Below, piece by piece: positions 27,524 to 37,712 of a stretch of 64,000 bases of DNA. A model generated the notes under the pieces. The model was not told where the DNA came from. It did not search any database and was given only the letters and a program-made list of their open reading frames with translations. The stretch is taken from positions 1,615,501 through 1,679,500 of the forward strand of contig AP018318.1 in NCBI GenBank assembly GCA_003990705.1, given 5' to 3'. Position 1 is the stretch's first letter. Every line of letters begins with the position of its first letter. Origin of the DNA: Nostoc sp. HK-01 (GTDB lineage Bacteria > Cyanobacteriota > Cyanobacteriia > Cyanobacteriales > Nostocaceae). A program made the translations under genes and the position numbers.

Positions 27524-29251
27524 TTAATATTTCCTCTCTTTTGGCTCAAACATATTAATCACCACGGGACGATATTGAATATCAATCCCTGCGGGTGAAT
27601 AGTAAGCCATTGTATGTCTGAGAAAATTAACATCATCGCGCTGGGGGAAGTCTTCGCGGAAGTGTGCGCCGCGGCTTTCTTGGCGGTTTAAGGCTGATGC
27701 TAAAATGGTTTGTCCGACTACCATTAAGCTTCGCAGTTCTAAAGCCTCTACAAGTTCGGTATTCCAACAACTACCTTTGTCGTCTAAGAAAACTTGAGAA
27801 TATTTTTGCTGGATTTCGGTAATTTTTTCCCAACCTTCACTCATTAATTCTTGCGTGCGAAAAACGCCGCAAAATTCGGTCATGGTATCTTGAAAGGCTT
27901 GACGAACTTGGTTAATGCGATACTGTCCTGGCTGTTCTAGTAAGGCTTGAATTTCTTGCTGGGCTTCTTTGATGTAACGTTGCTCATCTATAGTAGGTAA
28001 TTTACGTTTTTGTACATATTGAGCGATCGCCGCCCCAGTTCGTTTACCATAAACTACACATTCTAATAAAGAATTACTGCCTAAACGATTTGCGCCGTGA
28101 ACGGAAACACAAGAGGTTTCTCCAGCCGCAAAGAAACCTTCAACGAAACTATTATCGCTACTACGGACTTGACCATCAGTATTCACAGGTATACCACCCA
28201 TACAATAATGAATTGTCGGGCGGACTGGCATTGGTTGAGTCACAGCATCAACACCGACTAAGCGGTGGGCTTCTTCCCAACAAAAGGGAACGCGACTCAT
28301 AATTTTTTCTTTACCCAAATGGCGCAAGTCCAGATAGACAAAGGGGCCGCCAGCACTACCATCAAGATTTACACCACGCCCAGCACGAATTTCGTAAGCG
28401 ATCGCTCTTGAGGTAATATCACGGGGGGCTAATTCCATCCTACTGGGTGCATAAGTCGCCATAAAGCGATCGCCTTCAGAATTAATGAGATACGCCCCTT
28501 CTCCCCGGACTGCTTCAGAAATCAGCACCCCCACTGGATACAAACCTGTCGGGTGGAACTGTACAAACTCCATATCTTGTAGGGGTAAACCTGCGATCGC
28601 CGTCATCGCCAGACCATCGCCAGTGGAGGCGTAATCATTAGATGTGGTGTTATAAACGCGACCATAACCCCCCGTGGCAAACATAACCGCTTTTGCCCTA
28701 ACCACCTCAATCTGCCCATCTAATAGGTGATACATCACCACACCCTTCGCCTGACCTTCTTCCAAAACCAGGCGCATTACGTACCACTCTTGATAAATCT
28801 GCACACCGTAACGCCGCAAATTATTTACCAATTCGTGGAGAATTGCATGACCAGTTTTATCAGCTGCGTAGCAAGTGCGATTGTGAGAATGTCCACCAAA
28901 AGCCCGTTGTGCAATCCGTCCATCAGGTAAACGCGAGAACAAAACACCCAGATGTTCGAGGTCAATTACCACATCTGGCGCTTCTTTGGCAAGAATGGCT
29001 ACTGCATCTTGGTCTGCTAAGTAGTCAGAGCCTTTAACAGTATCAAAAGCGTGTGCTTCCCAAGAATCTTGAGAATCAACATTTTTTAATGATGCAGCCA
29101 TCCCACCTTGAGCTGCAACCGAGTGAGAACGGATGGGGTGAGTTTTAGCTACTACAGCAACATTTAAACTAGGGTCAGTACGGGCAATTTCCACAGCCGC
29201 ACGACATCCTGCTAATCCTCCCCCGACAATAATTACATCATGTTCCAGCAT
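27524..29251 (-). CDS. sdhA: Succinate dehydrogenase / fumarate reductase flavoprotein subunit
   Basis: 575 residues. FAD-binding [20 protein letters not shown], the segment [15 protein letters not shown] with the His that covalently holds [26 protein letters not shown] at the substrate site, [15 protein letters not shown], and [13 protein letters not shown] near the C-terminus are all present. It oxidises succinate to fumarate with a separate Fe-S subunit and feeds electrons to the thylakoid quinone pool. No sdhB or membrane subunit is adjacent, which is usual in cyanobacteria. L-aspartate oxidase is a related alternative, but the length and motifs favour SdhA. Confidence 0.93.
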   Translation of the reverse strand: MLEHDVIIVGGGLAGCRAAVEIARTDPSLNVAVVAKTHPIRSHSVAAQGGMAASLKNVDSQDSWEAHAFDTVKGSDYLADQDAVAILAKEAPDVVIDLEHLGVLFSRLPDGRIAQRAFGGHSHNRTCYAADKTGHAILHELVNNLRRYGVQIYQEWYVMRLVLEEGQAKGVVMYHLLDGQIEVVRAKAVMFATGGYGRVYNTTSNDYASTGDGLAMTAIAGLPLQDMEFVQFHPTGLYPVGVLISEAVRGEGAYLINSEGDRFMATYAPSRMELAPRDITSRAIAYEIRAGRGVNLDGSAGGPFVYLDLRHLGKEKIMSRVPFCWEEAHRLVGVDAVTQPMPVRPTIHYCMGGIPVNTDGQVRSSDNSFVEGFFAAGETSCVSVHGANRLGSNSLLECVVYGKRTGAAIAQYVQKRKLPTIDEQRYIKEAQQEIQALLEQPGQYRINQVRQAFQDTMTEFCGVFRTQELMSEGWEKITEIQQKYSQVFLDDKGSCWNTELVEALELRSLMVVGQTILASALNRQESRGAHFREDFPQRDDVNFLRHTMAYYSPAGIDIQYRPVVINMFEPKERKY

Positions 29252-29303
29252 AAACTAGCCCCCGACTGCAAAAAGCTGCTGTTCTATTGTAGAGATGCGA
29301 TTC

Positions 29304-29334
29304 ACAAAAAAATTCCCCGTCTGCTGACAGGGAA
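29304..29334 (-). terminator. Rho-independent terminator for the 29385 gene
   Basis: On the minus strand TTCCC-GTC, loop AGCA, GAC-GGGAA, then seven T. It begins about 50 bp after the stop at 29385. Confidence 0.82.
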
Positions 29335-29384
29335 GTTAATTAATGCAAAATTAACCATGATTAAAATCTACTACTCCCTACTAT

Positions 29385-29702
29385 TCAACTAGTAGCTTGG
29401 ATAGGTTGTTGTTGAGAGACATTACCAGGGATAGGTGCAGTCTTAGTTCCCCGTTCTATAGCAACTAGTTCAATATGATTTAACAATGTAGTTACAAAAG
29501 CAAACAGCAAGAAGGGTAGCGATAGCAGAACAATGAGACCTACTGTTGCTAAGGCATATACTGGTCGTTTCGCACCCATCAGTGCCAAAGCTGATGCCAA
29601 ACTAAGCGTAATTGTAATTAGCCAAACAATAATTTGACCATAAATATCTCCAAAGGTCAGGGTGCAGACAAACCGATAGTTTTTTATATCATTCATGTTC
29701 AT
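29385..29702 (-). CDS. Small two-helix membrane protein
   Basis: 105 residues with two membrane helices (about 24-43, IIVWLITITLSLASALALMG, and 47-72, PVYALATVGLIVLLSLPFLLFAFVTTLL) and a polar Gln-rich tail. GAGG precedes the ATG. No motif or family recognised. It sits downstream of tRNA-Phe on the same strand but is separated from it by a terminator. Confidence 0.68.
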   Translation of the reverse strand: MNMNDIKNYRFVCTLTFGDIYGQIIVWLITITLSLASALALMGAKRPVYALATVGLIVLLSLPFLLFAFVTTLLNHIELVAIERGTKTAPIPGNVSQQQPIQATS

Positions 29703-29973
29703 TACAGTTGCCTCAAGTCTCTCCTATAGGTTCTACGTTAGAGCCATGTTTGACTACAAAACAATTTCTAAATATTTTTGCAATGTTTGTAATATCACTT
29801 CACAATTTGATTTTTTTATTACAAATATATTTGATTGAGATAACACCAATTCTTGATGAAGCTGCGCTCAATAAGGCCTAAAGGATCGAGTCTAAAATAG
29901 TCAATCATCCCTAGCGTAAATTTTTTTAAGATTTAGACTTTTTGCTTGATTAATCAGGCTTTATAAAGCAAAA
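29703..29973. other. Intergenic region upstream of the 29385 gene
   Basis: AT-rich with no supportable ORF; it presumably carries the promoter for the small membrane protein gene. Confidence 0.35.
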
Positions 29974-30004
29974 AAGTCCTTTAAATTATAAATTTAAAGG
30001 ACTT
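29974..30004 (-). terminator. Terminator of tRNA-Phe
   Basis: Perfect 14-bp stem AAGTCCTTTAAATT/AATTTAAAGGACTT with a three-base loop. On the minus strand it is followed by a T-run. It starts nine bases after the tRNA. Confidence 0.88.
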
Positions 30005-30012
30005 CTATAATA

Positions 30013-30085
<73 letters not shown>

Positions 30086-30165
30086 GCGGGCTTTGTTTTT
30101 GCGCCACGATTTATAAATTTAGCAAACAAAAAAGGATTCTGCAAGGGGTAATCAAAAAAAATAAA

Positions 30166-31008
30166 TTAAGCTGTTTTCCACCCTAGCTTGATCACAACAA
30201 ACACAGCTATGAATAGCAGAAACTGAACAAGCACAATGCTAGGGCCAGAAGCCAGGTTGAAAATACCTGACACCAGAATGCCGACAATGCTGCTAGTCGA
30301 ACCGACTATCACAGACATCAACAAAAAATGGCTAAACTGCTGACTCATTAGCTTGGCTGTAGCCGCAGGTATCACTAAAAAGGCGTTAACTAATAAAACT
30401 CCCACGGCTTTAATTGCCACAGCAACGGCTAGAGAGAGCAGCACTACAAAGGCATAACGATATAATTCCACGGGAATGCCTTGAACTTTGGCAACATCAG
30501 GATTCAGGGTTAGCAAAATTTGCTGGCGCAGAGTCGATAATAAAAATATCGTGCCTCCTATAAGTACCAACAGCGTTAAAGCTAAATCTGTAGCGTCAAT
30601 AGCGAGAATATCGCCAAAAAGCACAGCCATTAAGTTACCGCGATATCCCTGAATCAAGCTAGAGAGAATTACGCCGATCGCTAATGCACCAGAAAGAACT
30701 ATACTCAGTACGCTATCGCTGCCTAAATCGGTTTTATCTACGAAGTAAAGAACGATAACGCCAAAAACTAAGGTAAAAGGCAACAGCATCCAAGTAGGAT
30801 TTAACTGTAGCAACACACCCAAGGCTACTCCAACTAAAGCTGCATGACCAACTGCATGGCTAAAAAATGATAATTGACGTAAAGTCACAAAGCACCCAAG
30901 TAAACCTCCAAGTATCCCCATTAACACAGCACCAATCAGCGCTCGTTGCATGAAGGGGAATTGTAGTAAACTCACCAAATCTTGACTACTGGTAATGGCT
31001 AATATCAT
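30166..31008 (-). CDS. Metal ABC transporter permease, ZnuB/MntB type
   Basis: 280 residues and about eight membrane helices: RALIGAVLMGILGGLLGCFVTLRQLSFFSHAVGHAALVGVALG with the conserved His pair, then DVAKVQGIPVELYRYAFVVLLSLAVAVAIKAVGVLLVNAFLVIPAATA. It belongs to the cluster 9 permeases that import Zn2+ or Mn2+. No znuA- or znuC-like gene lies beside it; the next gene upstream is divergent. It may work with components coded elsewhere or be a second permease. No Zur-like operator found by eye. Confidence 0.9.
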   Translation of the reverse strand: MILAITSSQDLVSLLQFPFMQRALIGAVLMGILGGLLGCFVTLRQLSFFSHAVGHAALVGVALGVLLQLNPTWMLLPFTLVFGVIVLYFVDKTDLGSDSVLSIVLSGALAIGVILSSLIQGYRGNLMAVLFGDILAIDATDLALTLLVLIGGTIFLLSTLRQQILLTLNPDVAKVQGIPVELYRYAFVVLLSLAVAVAIKAVGVLLVNAFLVIPAATAKLMSQQFSHFLLMSVIVGSTSSIVGILVSGIFNLASGPSIVLVQFLLFIAVFVVIKLGWKTA

Positions 31009-31290
31009 GTCTGAGTAAATTCTGATAATTAATCTAGTAACGCAACAATTATCTGGTGTTCCACTTCGTTACACCCAACTTACTAATTGATTCTGCATTC
31101 TGATTTCAGGACGTTTAAACAGGATACAGCATTTACTGATATTCCCAGAGTCTCTATCCCCAGGAGTATGAAACTTTGTTGATTGGTAGATTAGGTGCAA
31201 GTGATAGGTTAGGTGACTGTTGAATCATCTAAAATGACAAGTGAGCATCTTAAGCGATCGCCCAAATAAAGTTGCAATCTATCTGCTGTT

Positions 31291-32631
31291 TTGATCACTA
31301 TGACTGAGCAACCGAATACTGATTTGCCATCAGCAGATTCTCAATCTACCAATGAACCGTCTGAAGATACAACAACTCAGTCGGCGAATGATGCTTGGCA
31401 AAATCGCATTGCAGGTGTCTGGAAAAAAGCCACAACTAGCTTGATGCAGTTTTTACCTGTGGAGCAAGTATCGCAGACTGTGGTTGAATGGTATAGTATC
31501 AGCGAAGCTCAAATTGCAGAAATTTTAGAAGCTGTCCGTGCTGAATTGCCAACTACCGAAGCTTTGTTAATTGGTAAGCCCCAAGCTGGCAAAAGTTCGA
31601 TTGTGCGGGGACTAACTGGAGTTTCCACAGAGATTATTGGCCAAGGATTTCGCCCTCATACGCAGCACACCGAACGCTACGCCTATCCTTCAAATGATTT
31701 ACCGTTGCTGATTTTTACCGATACGGTAGGACTGGGAGATGTTAACCAAGAAACTCAGGTAATTATTCAAGAGTTGCTTGGTGATTTGCAAAAATCTAGT
31801 CGTGGTGCGCGGGTGTTAATTCTCACCGTTAAGATTAATGATTTTGCAACTGATACGTTGCGACAAATCGCCCACAAACTACGTCAGCAATATCCCGATA
31901 TTCCCTGTTTGCTGGCGGTGACTTGCTTACATGAAGTTTATCCTCCGGATGCAGCAGATCATCCAACTTATCCACCAGAATATGCAGAAGTTCAACGCGC
32001 CTTTGCGGAAATTCAACAAGCTTTTAGCGGATTATACGATCGCGCTGTGTTGATTGACTTCACTTTAGAAGAAGATGGTTACAATCCTGTATTTTACGGT
32101 TTAGAAGAGTTTCGCGATAATTTAGCAGAATTATTACCAGAAGCCGAAGCCCGTGCAATTAATCAGTTATTAGCCCAGGGAGTGGGTAAACAAATTGGTA
32201 ATATCTACCGAGATGCGGGACGGCGGTATATGTTGACCTTTTCCGTGATGGCTGCAACCTTGGCTGCTATACCTTTACCCTTTGCAACCATGCCTGTATT
32301 AACAGCATTGCAAGTATCGATGGTAGGACTGTTAGGTAAATTATACGGGCAAACTATCACACCATCCCAAGCAGGGGGAATTGTGAGTGCGATCGCCGGC
32401 GGATTTTTAGCCCAAGCAGTCGGGAGGGAATTAGTTAAATTTATCCCAGGTTTTGGCAGTGCGATCGCGGCTTCTTGGGCGGCGGCTTATACTTGGTCTT
32501 TAGGGGAAGCTGCTTGTGTGTATTTTGGTGATGTGATGGGTGGAAAAAAACCTGATCCGCAAAAAATTCAATCTGTGATGCAAGCAGAGTTTCAAGCGGC
32601 GAAAGAACGATTTAAGGGAATTAAACGTTAA
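31291..32631 (+). CDS. Membrane-associated GTPase with C-terminal hydrophobic domain
   Basis: 446 residues. An acidic, Ser/Thr-rich N-terminus, then a G domain from about residue 90: P-loop IGKPQAGKSS, switch region VSTEIIGQGFRPHTQHTERY and G3 LLIFTDTVGLGD. The expected G4 NKxD is not obvious; the strand LLAVTCLHEVYPPD ends instead in TCLHE. The C-terminal 130 residues have two or three hydrophobic helices (LTFSVMAATLAAIPLPFATMPVL, and GFGSAIAASWAAAYTWSLG) like DUF697-type GTPases. Probably a stress or membrane-trafficking G protein. Its 3' end overlaps the convergent carboxypeptidase gene by four bases. Confidence 0.82.
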   Translation: MITMTEQPNTDLPSADSQSTNEPSEDTTTQSANDAWQNRIAGVWKKATTSLMQFLPVEQVSQTVVEWYSISEAQIAEILEAVRAELPTTEALLIGKPQAGKSSIVRGLTGVSTEIIGQGFRPHTQHTERYAYPSNDLPLLIFTDTVGLGDVNQETQVIIQELLGDLQKSSRGARVLILTVKINDFATDTLRQIAHKLRQQYPDIPCLLAVTCLHEVYPPDAADHPTYPPEYAEVQRAFAEIQQAFSGLYDRAVLIDFTLEEDGYNPVFYGLEEFRDNLAELLPEAEARAINQLLAQGVGKQIGNIYRDAGRRYMLTFSVMAATLAAIPLPFATMPVLTALQVSMVGLLGKLYGQTITPSQAGGIVSAIAGGFLAQAVGRELVKFIPGFGSAIAASWAAAYTWSLGEAACVYFGDVMGGKKPDPQKIQSVMQAEFQAAKERFKGIKR

Positions 32632-33641
32632 GAAACAGCCGACTCCAGCATTTTAATTGTTCCAGCATCGGCATCTATTTCGACATTCAAACCAATGGGT
32701 AATGTAAATTTATCTTTGATATGACCAATCATTGAACCATACCAAGCCGGAATTTTTAAGGGAATTATATGGTCACGTAATACTTGAGTTAATTTAAAAG
32801 ATGGTTCATCGCCAAGGCTACAATCAGTACATCTGCCAAAAATAAAGCCGGAAATTTGATTGAGAATTCCAGCGTTTTTTAGCTGAGTTAACATGCGGTC
32901 TATGCGGTAAACATCTTCTCTAACATCTTCCACAAATAAAATGCTTTTGTACCAAGCAGGTAGATAAGGTGAACCCACCATTGCGGCGAGAACTGACAAG
33001 TTACCACCTATGAGTTTACCTGTGGCTTTTCCCGATGAAATAGTCTCAAATTGGACATCTTCGGTTTGGAGATTTTGCATTGTTACTGCTTCGCCATCAA
33101 ATAAGATGCGCTTGGCGTAATTTGTTGTAAAGTCATTCCAGGTAGATGTGGCATTTGCGCCATGAAAAGTAATGACTCGACTACGAGCATAAATCGCTAA
33201 CACTAAAGCAGTGATATCGCTGAATCCCATAATAATTTTGGGATGAGAGCGAATTTGGGCATAGTTGAGTAATGGTAAAATGCGATTGCAACCCCAACCA
33301 CCGCGCATAGTCAAAATAGCTGTGACGGAATTATCTGCAAACATCATGTTTACATCCTGTGCGCGGTTAACATCTGTCCCAGCTAAATAACCGTACCTGT
33401 CTAAGAGATGGTTTCCTAATTTAATTTTTAAGCCTAATTGGGTGAGCGATCGCTGGGCGTTAGCTAAATCTTCTGCGTCAATGACACCAGCCGGCGAAAC
33501 TAGTCCTACTGTGTCTCCTGGTTGTAGTCTAGGTGGTTTGAGGATGGTACTTGGCGACAGCTTACCTTGAGCTTGAACTAGAGGTAGCTGCGCTGCTAAG
33601 GTTGTCAAACCACAGGTTGTAATAAATGTGCGTCGTTTCAA
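32628..33641 (-). CDS. LD-carboxypeptidase (peptidase family S66)
   Basis: 337 residues. The N-terminus MKRRTFITTCGLTTLAAQLPLVQAQ has a twin-arginine-like RRTF and a signal peptide, so export is likely. S66 features: LQPGDTVGLVSPAG, MRGGWGCNRILPLLNY, IIMGFSDITALVLAIY with the nucleophilic Ser, LIGGNLSVLAAMVGSPY, EDVREDVYRIDRML, FGRCTDC, and GSMIGHIKDKFTLPIGL with the catalytic His. LdcA-type enzymes remove D-Ala from muropeptides in recycling; MccF relatives cleave microcin. Periplasmic location favours the wall role. Confidence 0.9.
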   Translation of the reverse strand: MKRRTFITTCGLTTLAAQLPLVQAQGKLSPSTILKPPRLQPGDTVGLVSPAGVIDAEDLANAQRSLTQLGLKIKLGNHLLDRYGYLAGTDVNRAQDVNMMFADNSVTAILTMRGGWGCNRILPLLNYAQIRSHPKIIMGFSDITALVLAIYARSRVITFHGANATSTWNDFTTNYAKRILFDGEAVTMQNLQTEDVQFETISSGKATGKLIGGNLSVLAAMVGSPYLPAWYKSILFVEDVREDVYRIDRMLTQLKNAGILNQISGFIFGRCTDCSLGDEPSFKLTQVLRDHIIPLKIPAWYGSMIGHIKDKFTLPIGLNVEIDADAGTIKMLESAVS

Positions 33642-33714
33642 AATTGGGTTGGGGAGTAGGAAAAAACTTGATTATACTGGGTTCTTCATTTCAGACTTCA
33701 TTTCCTACTTTTTC

Positions 33715-34101
33715 TTAACCGCGCAATTGCGCTACCAAGAGATTAGGGTTCCAATAAGCGCGGGTTGTTTGAATTTTTCCGTCTTTGTTAATCTCAAAAA
33801 TTGTGATTCCCTCAAAGCTGACTGATTTACCTGTCTTACTAACTCCTTCCATTGTCCACTTGACGGCTGCTTCAGTACCAGCTACAAAAATATGTTCAGT
33901 TGTCGCGGCTAATTTTGTAAATACAGCTTGCAATTGCCCGATAAACTGGTGATAATCTTCTTGAATTTTGACTGGAGGTTCACCAACCGGATCATGACTC
34001 ACCGCATCTTCCGCAAAATTCTCTATCCAGCCTTCTGGATTCATTGCAGTAATGTTGGTAAAGTAGGCAGCAATAACTGTTTCAATGGCGGTGCTTGGCA
34101 T
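33715..34101 (-). CDS. SnoaL/NTF2-like protein
   Basis: About 128 residues from ATG 34101; the frame is open to a TTG at 34128 that I discount. The alpha+beta cone fold of SnoaL and ketosteroid-isomerase-like proteins is suggested by IETVIAAYFTNITAMNPEGWIENFAEDAVSHDPVG, VFTKLAATTEHIFVAGTEAAVKWTMEG, and ITIFEINKDGKIQTTRAYWNP. These domains bind small hydrophobic ligands or act as isomerases; the substrate cannot be inferred. No signal peptide. Confidence 0.82.
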   Translation of the reverse strand: MPSTAIETVIAAYFTNITAMNPEGWIENFAEDAVSHDPVGEPPVKIQEDYHQFIGQLQAVFTKLAATTEHIFVAGTEAAVKWTMEGVSKTGKSVSFEGITIFEINKDGKIQTTRAYWNPNLLVAQLRG

Positions 34102-34272
34102 GACTGAGTTTTCTGAATGGAGGAACAACCGGATATAGATTATACAACCTATTATTTGCTGAACTCTAGCGATGGATTAAACAGCAACATTCAGCCAAGT
34201 AAATTGCTAAATTAAATAAAGTCTGAAGTCTGAAATGTTAAATTTCATCCTCCTGCCTTATACTACAACTCT

Positions 34273-36501
34273 GTGATTAGTGGAATATTACAATATCTGC
34301 GAACTGCATTAACCCAAAATCAAGATTATCGTGACACCTTGACCAAGATTCACTGGTGGCGAATGGTTGTGGTAACAAGTGTGGGGGTCACAACTTTGGT
34401 GTGGGGAATGCGGGAACTGAAATGGTTGCAACCTTGGGAGTTAAAAGCTTATGACCAAATGTTGCGATCGCGTCCTTCAGAATCACCCGATCCTCGGCTT
34501 TTACTGGTTAAAATCACAGAAGAGGATTTGGCGCAAGTCAAATGGCCGTTATCTGATGCCATAATCAATCAATTATTAACAAAACTTGAGTCTGATCAAC
34601 CGCGTGTTATTGGTCTGAATCTCTACCGCCAAAATCAAACCAATCTGGCGGCTGGTATTACTAATAAAAATAACATTATTACTACTTGTTTATTAAGCAG
34701 CAAAGATAGATCAGAAATTCCTCCTCCACCGAATTTTCCTGGAGATAATATTAGCTATAACGATTTAATTCCTGATAATCAAGAAGACCAAATTGTGCGC
34801 CGGAGTTTGTTATTTGCCGAGCCTAGTAATAATAGTAAATGTGCAACACAATTTTCATTTGCGGCTTTAATTGCCATTAGTTATTTAGAAAAACAAGGGA
34901 TAAATGTAGATTTTACCGAAAAACACAATTTTCATCTTGGTAAAATTACTTTTTCAACTCTCACACCTAATTCTGGTGGCTATATCGGCTTAGATGCTGC
35001 TGGTTATCAAATATTATTAAATTACCGCCATCCTCATCGCCTCACACAAGAAGTCACTCTTTCACAAGTTCTCAACGGTCAAGTTAATCCCAACTGGATT
35101 AAAGACAAGTTAGTAATTATTGGCACTACAGCCGCTAGTGTTCATCCTGGCGTGTATACTCCCTACAGTGCTTCTCCAGACCATCCAGCTAGAACATCAA
35201 CTGTATTTATTCATGCACAAATAGCCAGTCAAATTCTTAGTACCGTTTTGGATGGTAGACCATTGATTTGGTACTGGCCTGATTGGCTGGAAGTAACATG
35301 GGTCTTGGCTTGGTCATTACTGGGTAGTCTTTTAGGCTGGCGGCTGCGACATCCTGTTATGCTGCTAGTGGTGGGATGTCTAACCCTAGCTGGTTTAGTG
35401 GCAATTTGTGTTGGTTTATTTCTCTTAGCTGGCTGGATACCGCTGATTCCCCCGGCGATCGCATTTTTGTTTAGTAGTGTGGGGATGCTGGTCTATAGTA
35501 CATACCGCACTCAACAGCAAACAAAGTTAATTATTCAGCAAGTTGAACAACAACAAGAAGCGATCGCTCAATTAAGTATTCTCTTAAAAGAAACTACCGC
35601 TGCAACAGAAGCAACAAAAATTCGTGACCAACATATTCACTCTGCGTCAATAATTTATCAACCAGAAAAAAGAACCGGTGATTTACTTTTGGGTGGACGC
35701 TACCACATATCAAGAGTTCTGGGGGCTGGGGGATTTGGTCGCACTTATTTAGCACAAGATACTCAGCGTCCTGGTAATCCAACTTGTGTTGTGAAACAAT
35801 TAATGCCAGCACGTCGAGATACAAAATTTTTAGAAGTAGCCCGCAGATTATTTAATACAGAAGCAGAAATTTTAGAAGCCTTGGGGAAACATCCCCAAAT
35901 CCCGGCGCTGCTGGCTTATTTTGAAGACCAGCAAGAGTTTTATTTAGTAGAAGAGTATATTCCTGGGCATACTTTACACGAAGAATTAGCACCTGTACAC
36001 GGTGCAAAAAATGAAACTTTTGTAATTGAGATGCTCAAAAGTGTATTAGAAGTTTTAGCATTTGTCCATGAGCATCGAGTAATTCATCGAGACATTAAAC
36101 CTCATAATATTATTAGAAGTAATCAAGATAATCGCTTAGTTTTAATTGATTTTGGTGCAGTTAAATTAATGCACCCACCAACTAGCGAACAAACAGAATT
36201 AGCCACAGTTGCTATTGGTACACGGGGCTATGCACCACCAGAACAATTTGCCGGACATCCGCGCTTATCTAGTGATATTTATGCTTTGGGGATGATGGGA
36301 ATTCAAGCAATGACTGGTATCTTACCTCAAGAATTACAACCAGATCCAGAGACAGGCAATGTTATGTGGCAACACACAGTACAAGTAAGTGCAGAACTGG
36401 GGATGATTTTAGATAAAATGGTGCGTTATCATTTTAGCGATCGCTATCAATCAGCCGCCGCCGTTCTCCAAGACTTAAATCAGATTAGCGATAAGAAATA
36501 A
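34273..36501 (+). CDS. CHASE2-domain Ser/Thr protein kinase
   Basis: 742 residues starting at GTG. One N-terminal helix (residues 28-45) and an extracytoplasmic CHASE2 sensor domain (about 55-330: YDQMLRSRPSESPDPRLLLVKI, then KDKLVIIGTTAASVHPGVYTPYS) precede three membrane helices (335-410) and a short coiled coil. The Hanks-type kinase domain starts at about 470: RVLGAGGFGRTYLAQD, catalytic-loop VIHRDIKPHNII, DFGAVKL and GTRGYAPPEQFAG. All catalytic residues are present. It is a receptor-like kinase at the plasma membrane; ligand and targets are unknown. FHA proteins in this window (574, 44611) are conceivable phosphothreonine readers. Confidence 0.93.
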   Translation: MISGILQYLRTALTQNQDYRDTLTKIHWWRMVVVTSVGVTTLVWGMRELKWLQPWELKAYDQMLRSRPSESPDPRLLLVKITEEDLAQVKWPLSDAIINQLLTKLESDQPRVIGLNLYRQNQTNLAAGITNKNNIITTCLLSSKDRSEIPPPPNFPGDNISYNDLIPDNQEDQIVRRSLLFAEPSNNSKCATQFSFAALIAISYLEKQGINVDFTEKHNFHLGKITFSTLTPNSGGYIGLDAAGYQILLNYRHPHRLTQEVTLSQVLNGQVNPNWIKDKLVIIGTTAASVHPGVYTPYSASPDHPARTSTVFIHAQIASQILSTVLDGRPLIWYWPDWLEVTWVLAWSLLGSLLGWRLRHPVMLLVVGCLTLAGLVAICVGLFLLAGWIPLIPPAIAFLFSSVGMLVYSTYRTQQQTKLIIQQVEQQQEAIAQLSILLKETTAATEATKIRDQHIHSASIIYQPEKRTGDLLLGGRYHISRVLGAGGFGRTYLAQDTQRPGNPTCVVKQLMPARRDTKFLEVARRLFNTEAEILEALGKHPQIPALLAYFEDQQEFYLVEEYIPGHTLHEELAPVHGAKNETFVIEMLKSVLEVLAFVHEHRVIHRDIKPHNIIRSNQDNRLVLIDFGAVKLMHPPTSEQTELATVAIGTRGYAPPEQFAGHPRLSSDIYALGMMGIQAMTGILPQELQPDPETGNVMWQHTVQVSAELGMILDKMVRYHFSDRYQSAAAVLQDLNQISDKK

Positions 36502-36547
36502 AAGCACACAGATAAACTCTCTATAACTCTCTGCGCCTTTGCATGAC

Positions 36548-36590
36548 GGACACTTTGCTCAAGTCGGGAAACTCGCCCACGCAAGTGTCC
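36548..36590. repeat. Stem-loop after the CHASE2-kinase gene
   Basis: GGACACTT and AAGTGTCC are matched, continuing into GC/GC after a one-base bulge, with a loop of about 23 bases. It lies in a spacer whose wording (CTCTGCGCCTTTGC, CCTCTGCGTGAG) resembles common dispersed Nostoc intergenic sequence. Confidence 0.5.
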
Positions 36591-36674
36591 TCCTCTGCGT
36601 GAGGCAAAAAAATCTTGTTTTGCTACCTTATTTTTGAATTAATATTATTTGGTTATATCTAAATTAAATTCAGT

Positions 36675-37712
36675 ATGAATCTAGAACAAGAAACTAAAAT
36701 TGCAGGTATCTATGAAGTGTGTATTGGTGTTCCAGACCCAATTTTTGCCATACAATATTGGGAACAATTTGGTTATCGCATTGGACAAGTTGGTCAATTA
36801 CCTGCGGCGACAGCCCATCAATTATATGGAGTAAATTCTGGATTACGTTCCATTCGCCTATATCATCAAAATGCAGATCATGGGTTAATTCGGTTGATGG
36901 TTTGGCAAAATCCCACTAATCAAGGTTTGGGGTTAGCATCAATGAAAACAAAAGGAAATCGTTGGGCGACTACCCTAACTTCTGATATTTTAACTATTTT
37001 AAATCATGCCGAAGAAGCCAAAATGGCTGGTTTTACAGTGCGATATAGCATTCCCTATTGGGAAGTTATTTATAACAAAGAACGCAAAAGTCGTCCTTTT
37101 ATTGACCCAAGCGTAGGGGTGCGAGAAATGTTATTACTGCAACCTTTAGCGCGACAAGTTTTATTTCAAAGATTTGGTTACACAATACCTCATTACGGAA
37201 ACATTAACGCAGCATCTGTATTGAAAACTAGTCAATTTACTCATATTGGAATTGTCGTTCAAGATGATAGCAAAACTAGCCTGAAGTTTTATGAGGACAT
37301 TTTAGGTTTGTTGCGAGTGCGAGATGATGTCGAAACTAGCTATGAATCTTCACCCGCAGGACGAGATTTATTTGACCTCCAACCAGGAGAAAAATTTATA
37401 GTGACGACTTTTGATGATCCGCGTTCGTCTCAGACTGATATGATGGCGGCGCGGAGTGGCAGACTTTATGTAATTCGCTTCCCGGAGGCGATAAACTTAG
37501 AATCGCGGTTTGAAGCCGCACAACCAGGAAGTTTAGGGATGTCGCTGTATACTTATCGGGTGCAGGGAATCGAAGAATATGGCGATCGCATCAAGTCTAG
37601 TCAAGTGCTAAACTTTACTAACATTATCGAAAACGAGTTTCGAGAAAAAAGTTTCTCTTTTACCGCACCAGATGGCTATTTCTGGAACCTGGTCGAAACA
37701 GGTTTCAACTAG
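36675..37712 (+). CDS. VOC-family protein with two glyoxalase-like modules
   Basis: 345 residues. The N-terminal module (GIYEVCIGVPDPIFAIQYWEQFGYRIGQVG) and the C-terminal module from about residue 190 (FTHIGIVVQDDSKTSLKFYEDILGLLRVRDD, then FTAPDGYFWNLVE) each have the beta-alpha-beta3 pattern of the vicinal oxygen chelate superfamily. Possible roles are dioxygenase, glyoxalase or ligand binding; the metal-ligand set is not clear enough to choose. The TAG stop (37710-37712) lies in the CTAG that begins the dispersed repeat copy following it. Confidence 0.82.
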   Translation: MNLEQETKIAGIYEVCIGVPDPIFAIQYWEQFGYRIGQVGQLPAATAHQLYGVNSGLRSIRLYHQNADHGLIRLMVWQNPTNQGLGLASMKTKGNRWATTLTSDILTILNHAEEAKMAGFTVRYSIPYWEVIYNKERKSRPFIDPSVGVREMLLLQPLARQVLFQRFGYTIPHYGNINAASVLKTSQFTHIGIVVQDDSKTSLKFYEDILGLLRVRDDVETSYESSPAGRDLFDLQPGEKFIVTTFDDPRSSQTDMMAARSGRLYVIRFPEAINLESRFEAAQPGSLGMSLYTYRVQGIEEYGDRIKSSQVLNFTNIIENEFREKSFSFTAPDGYFWNLVETGFN

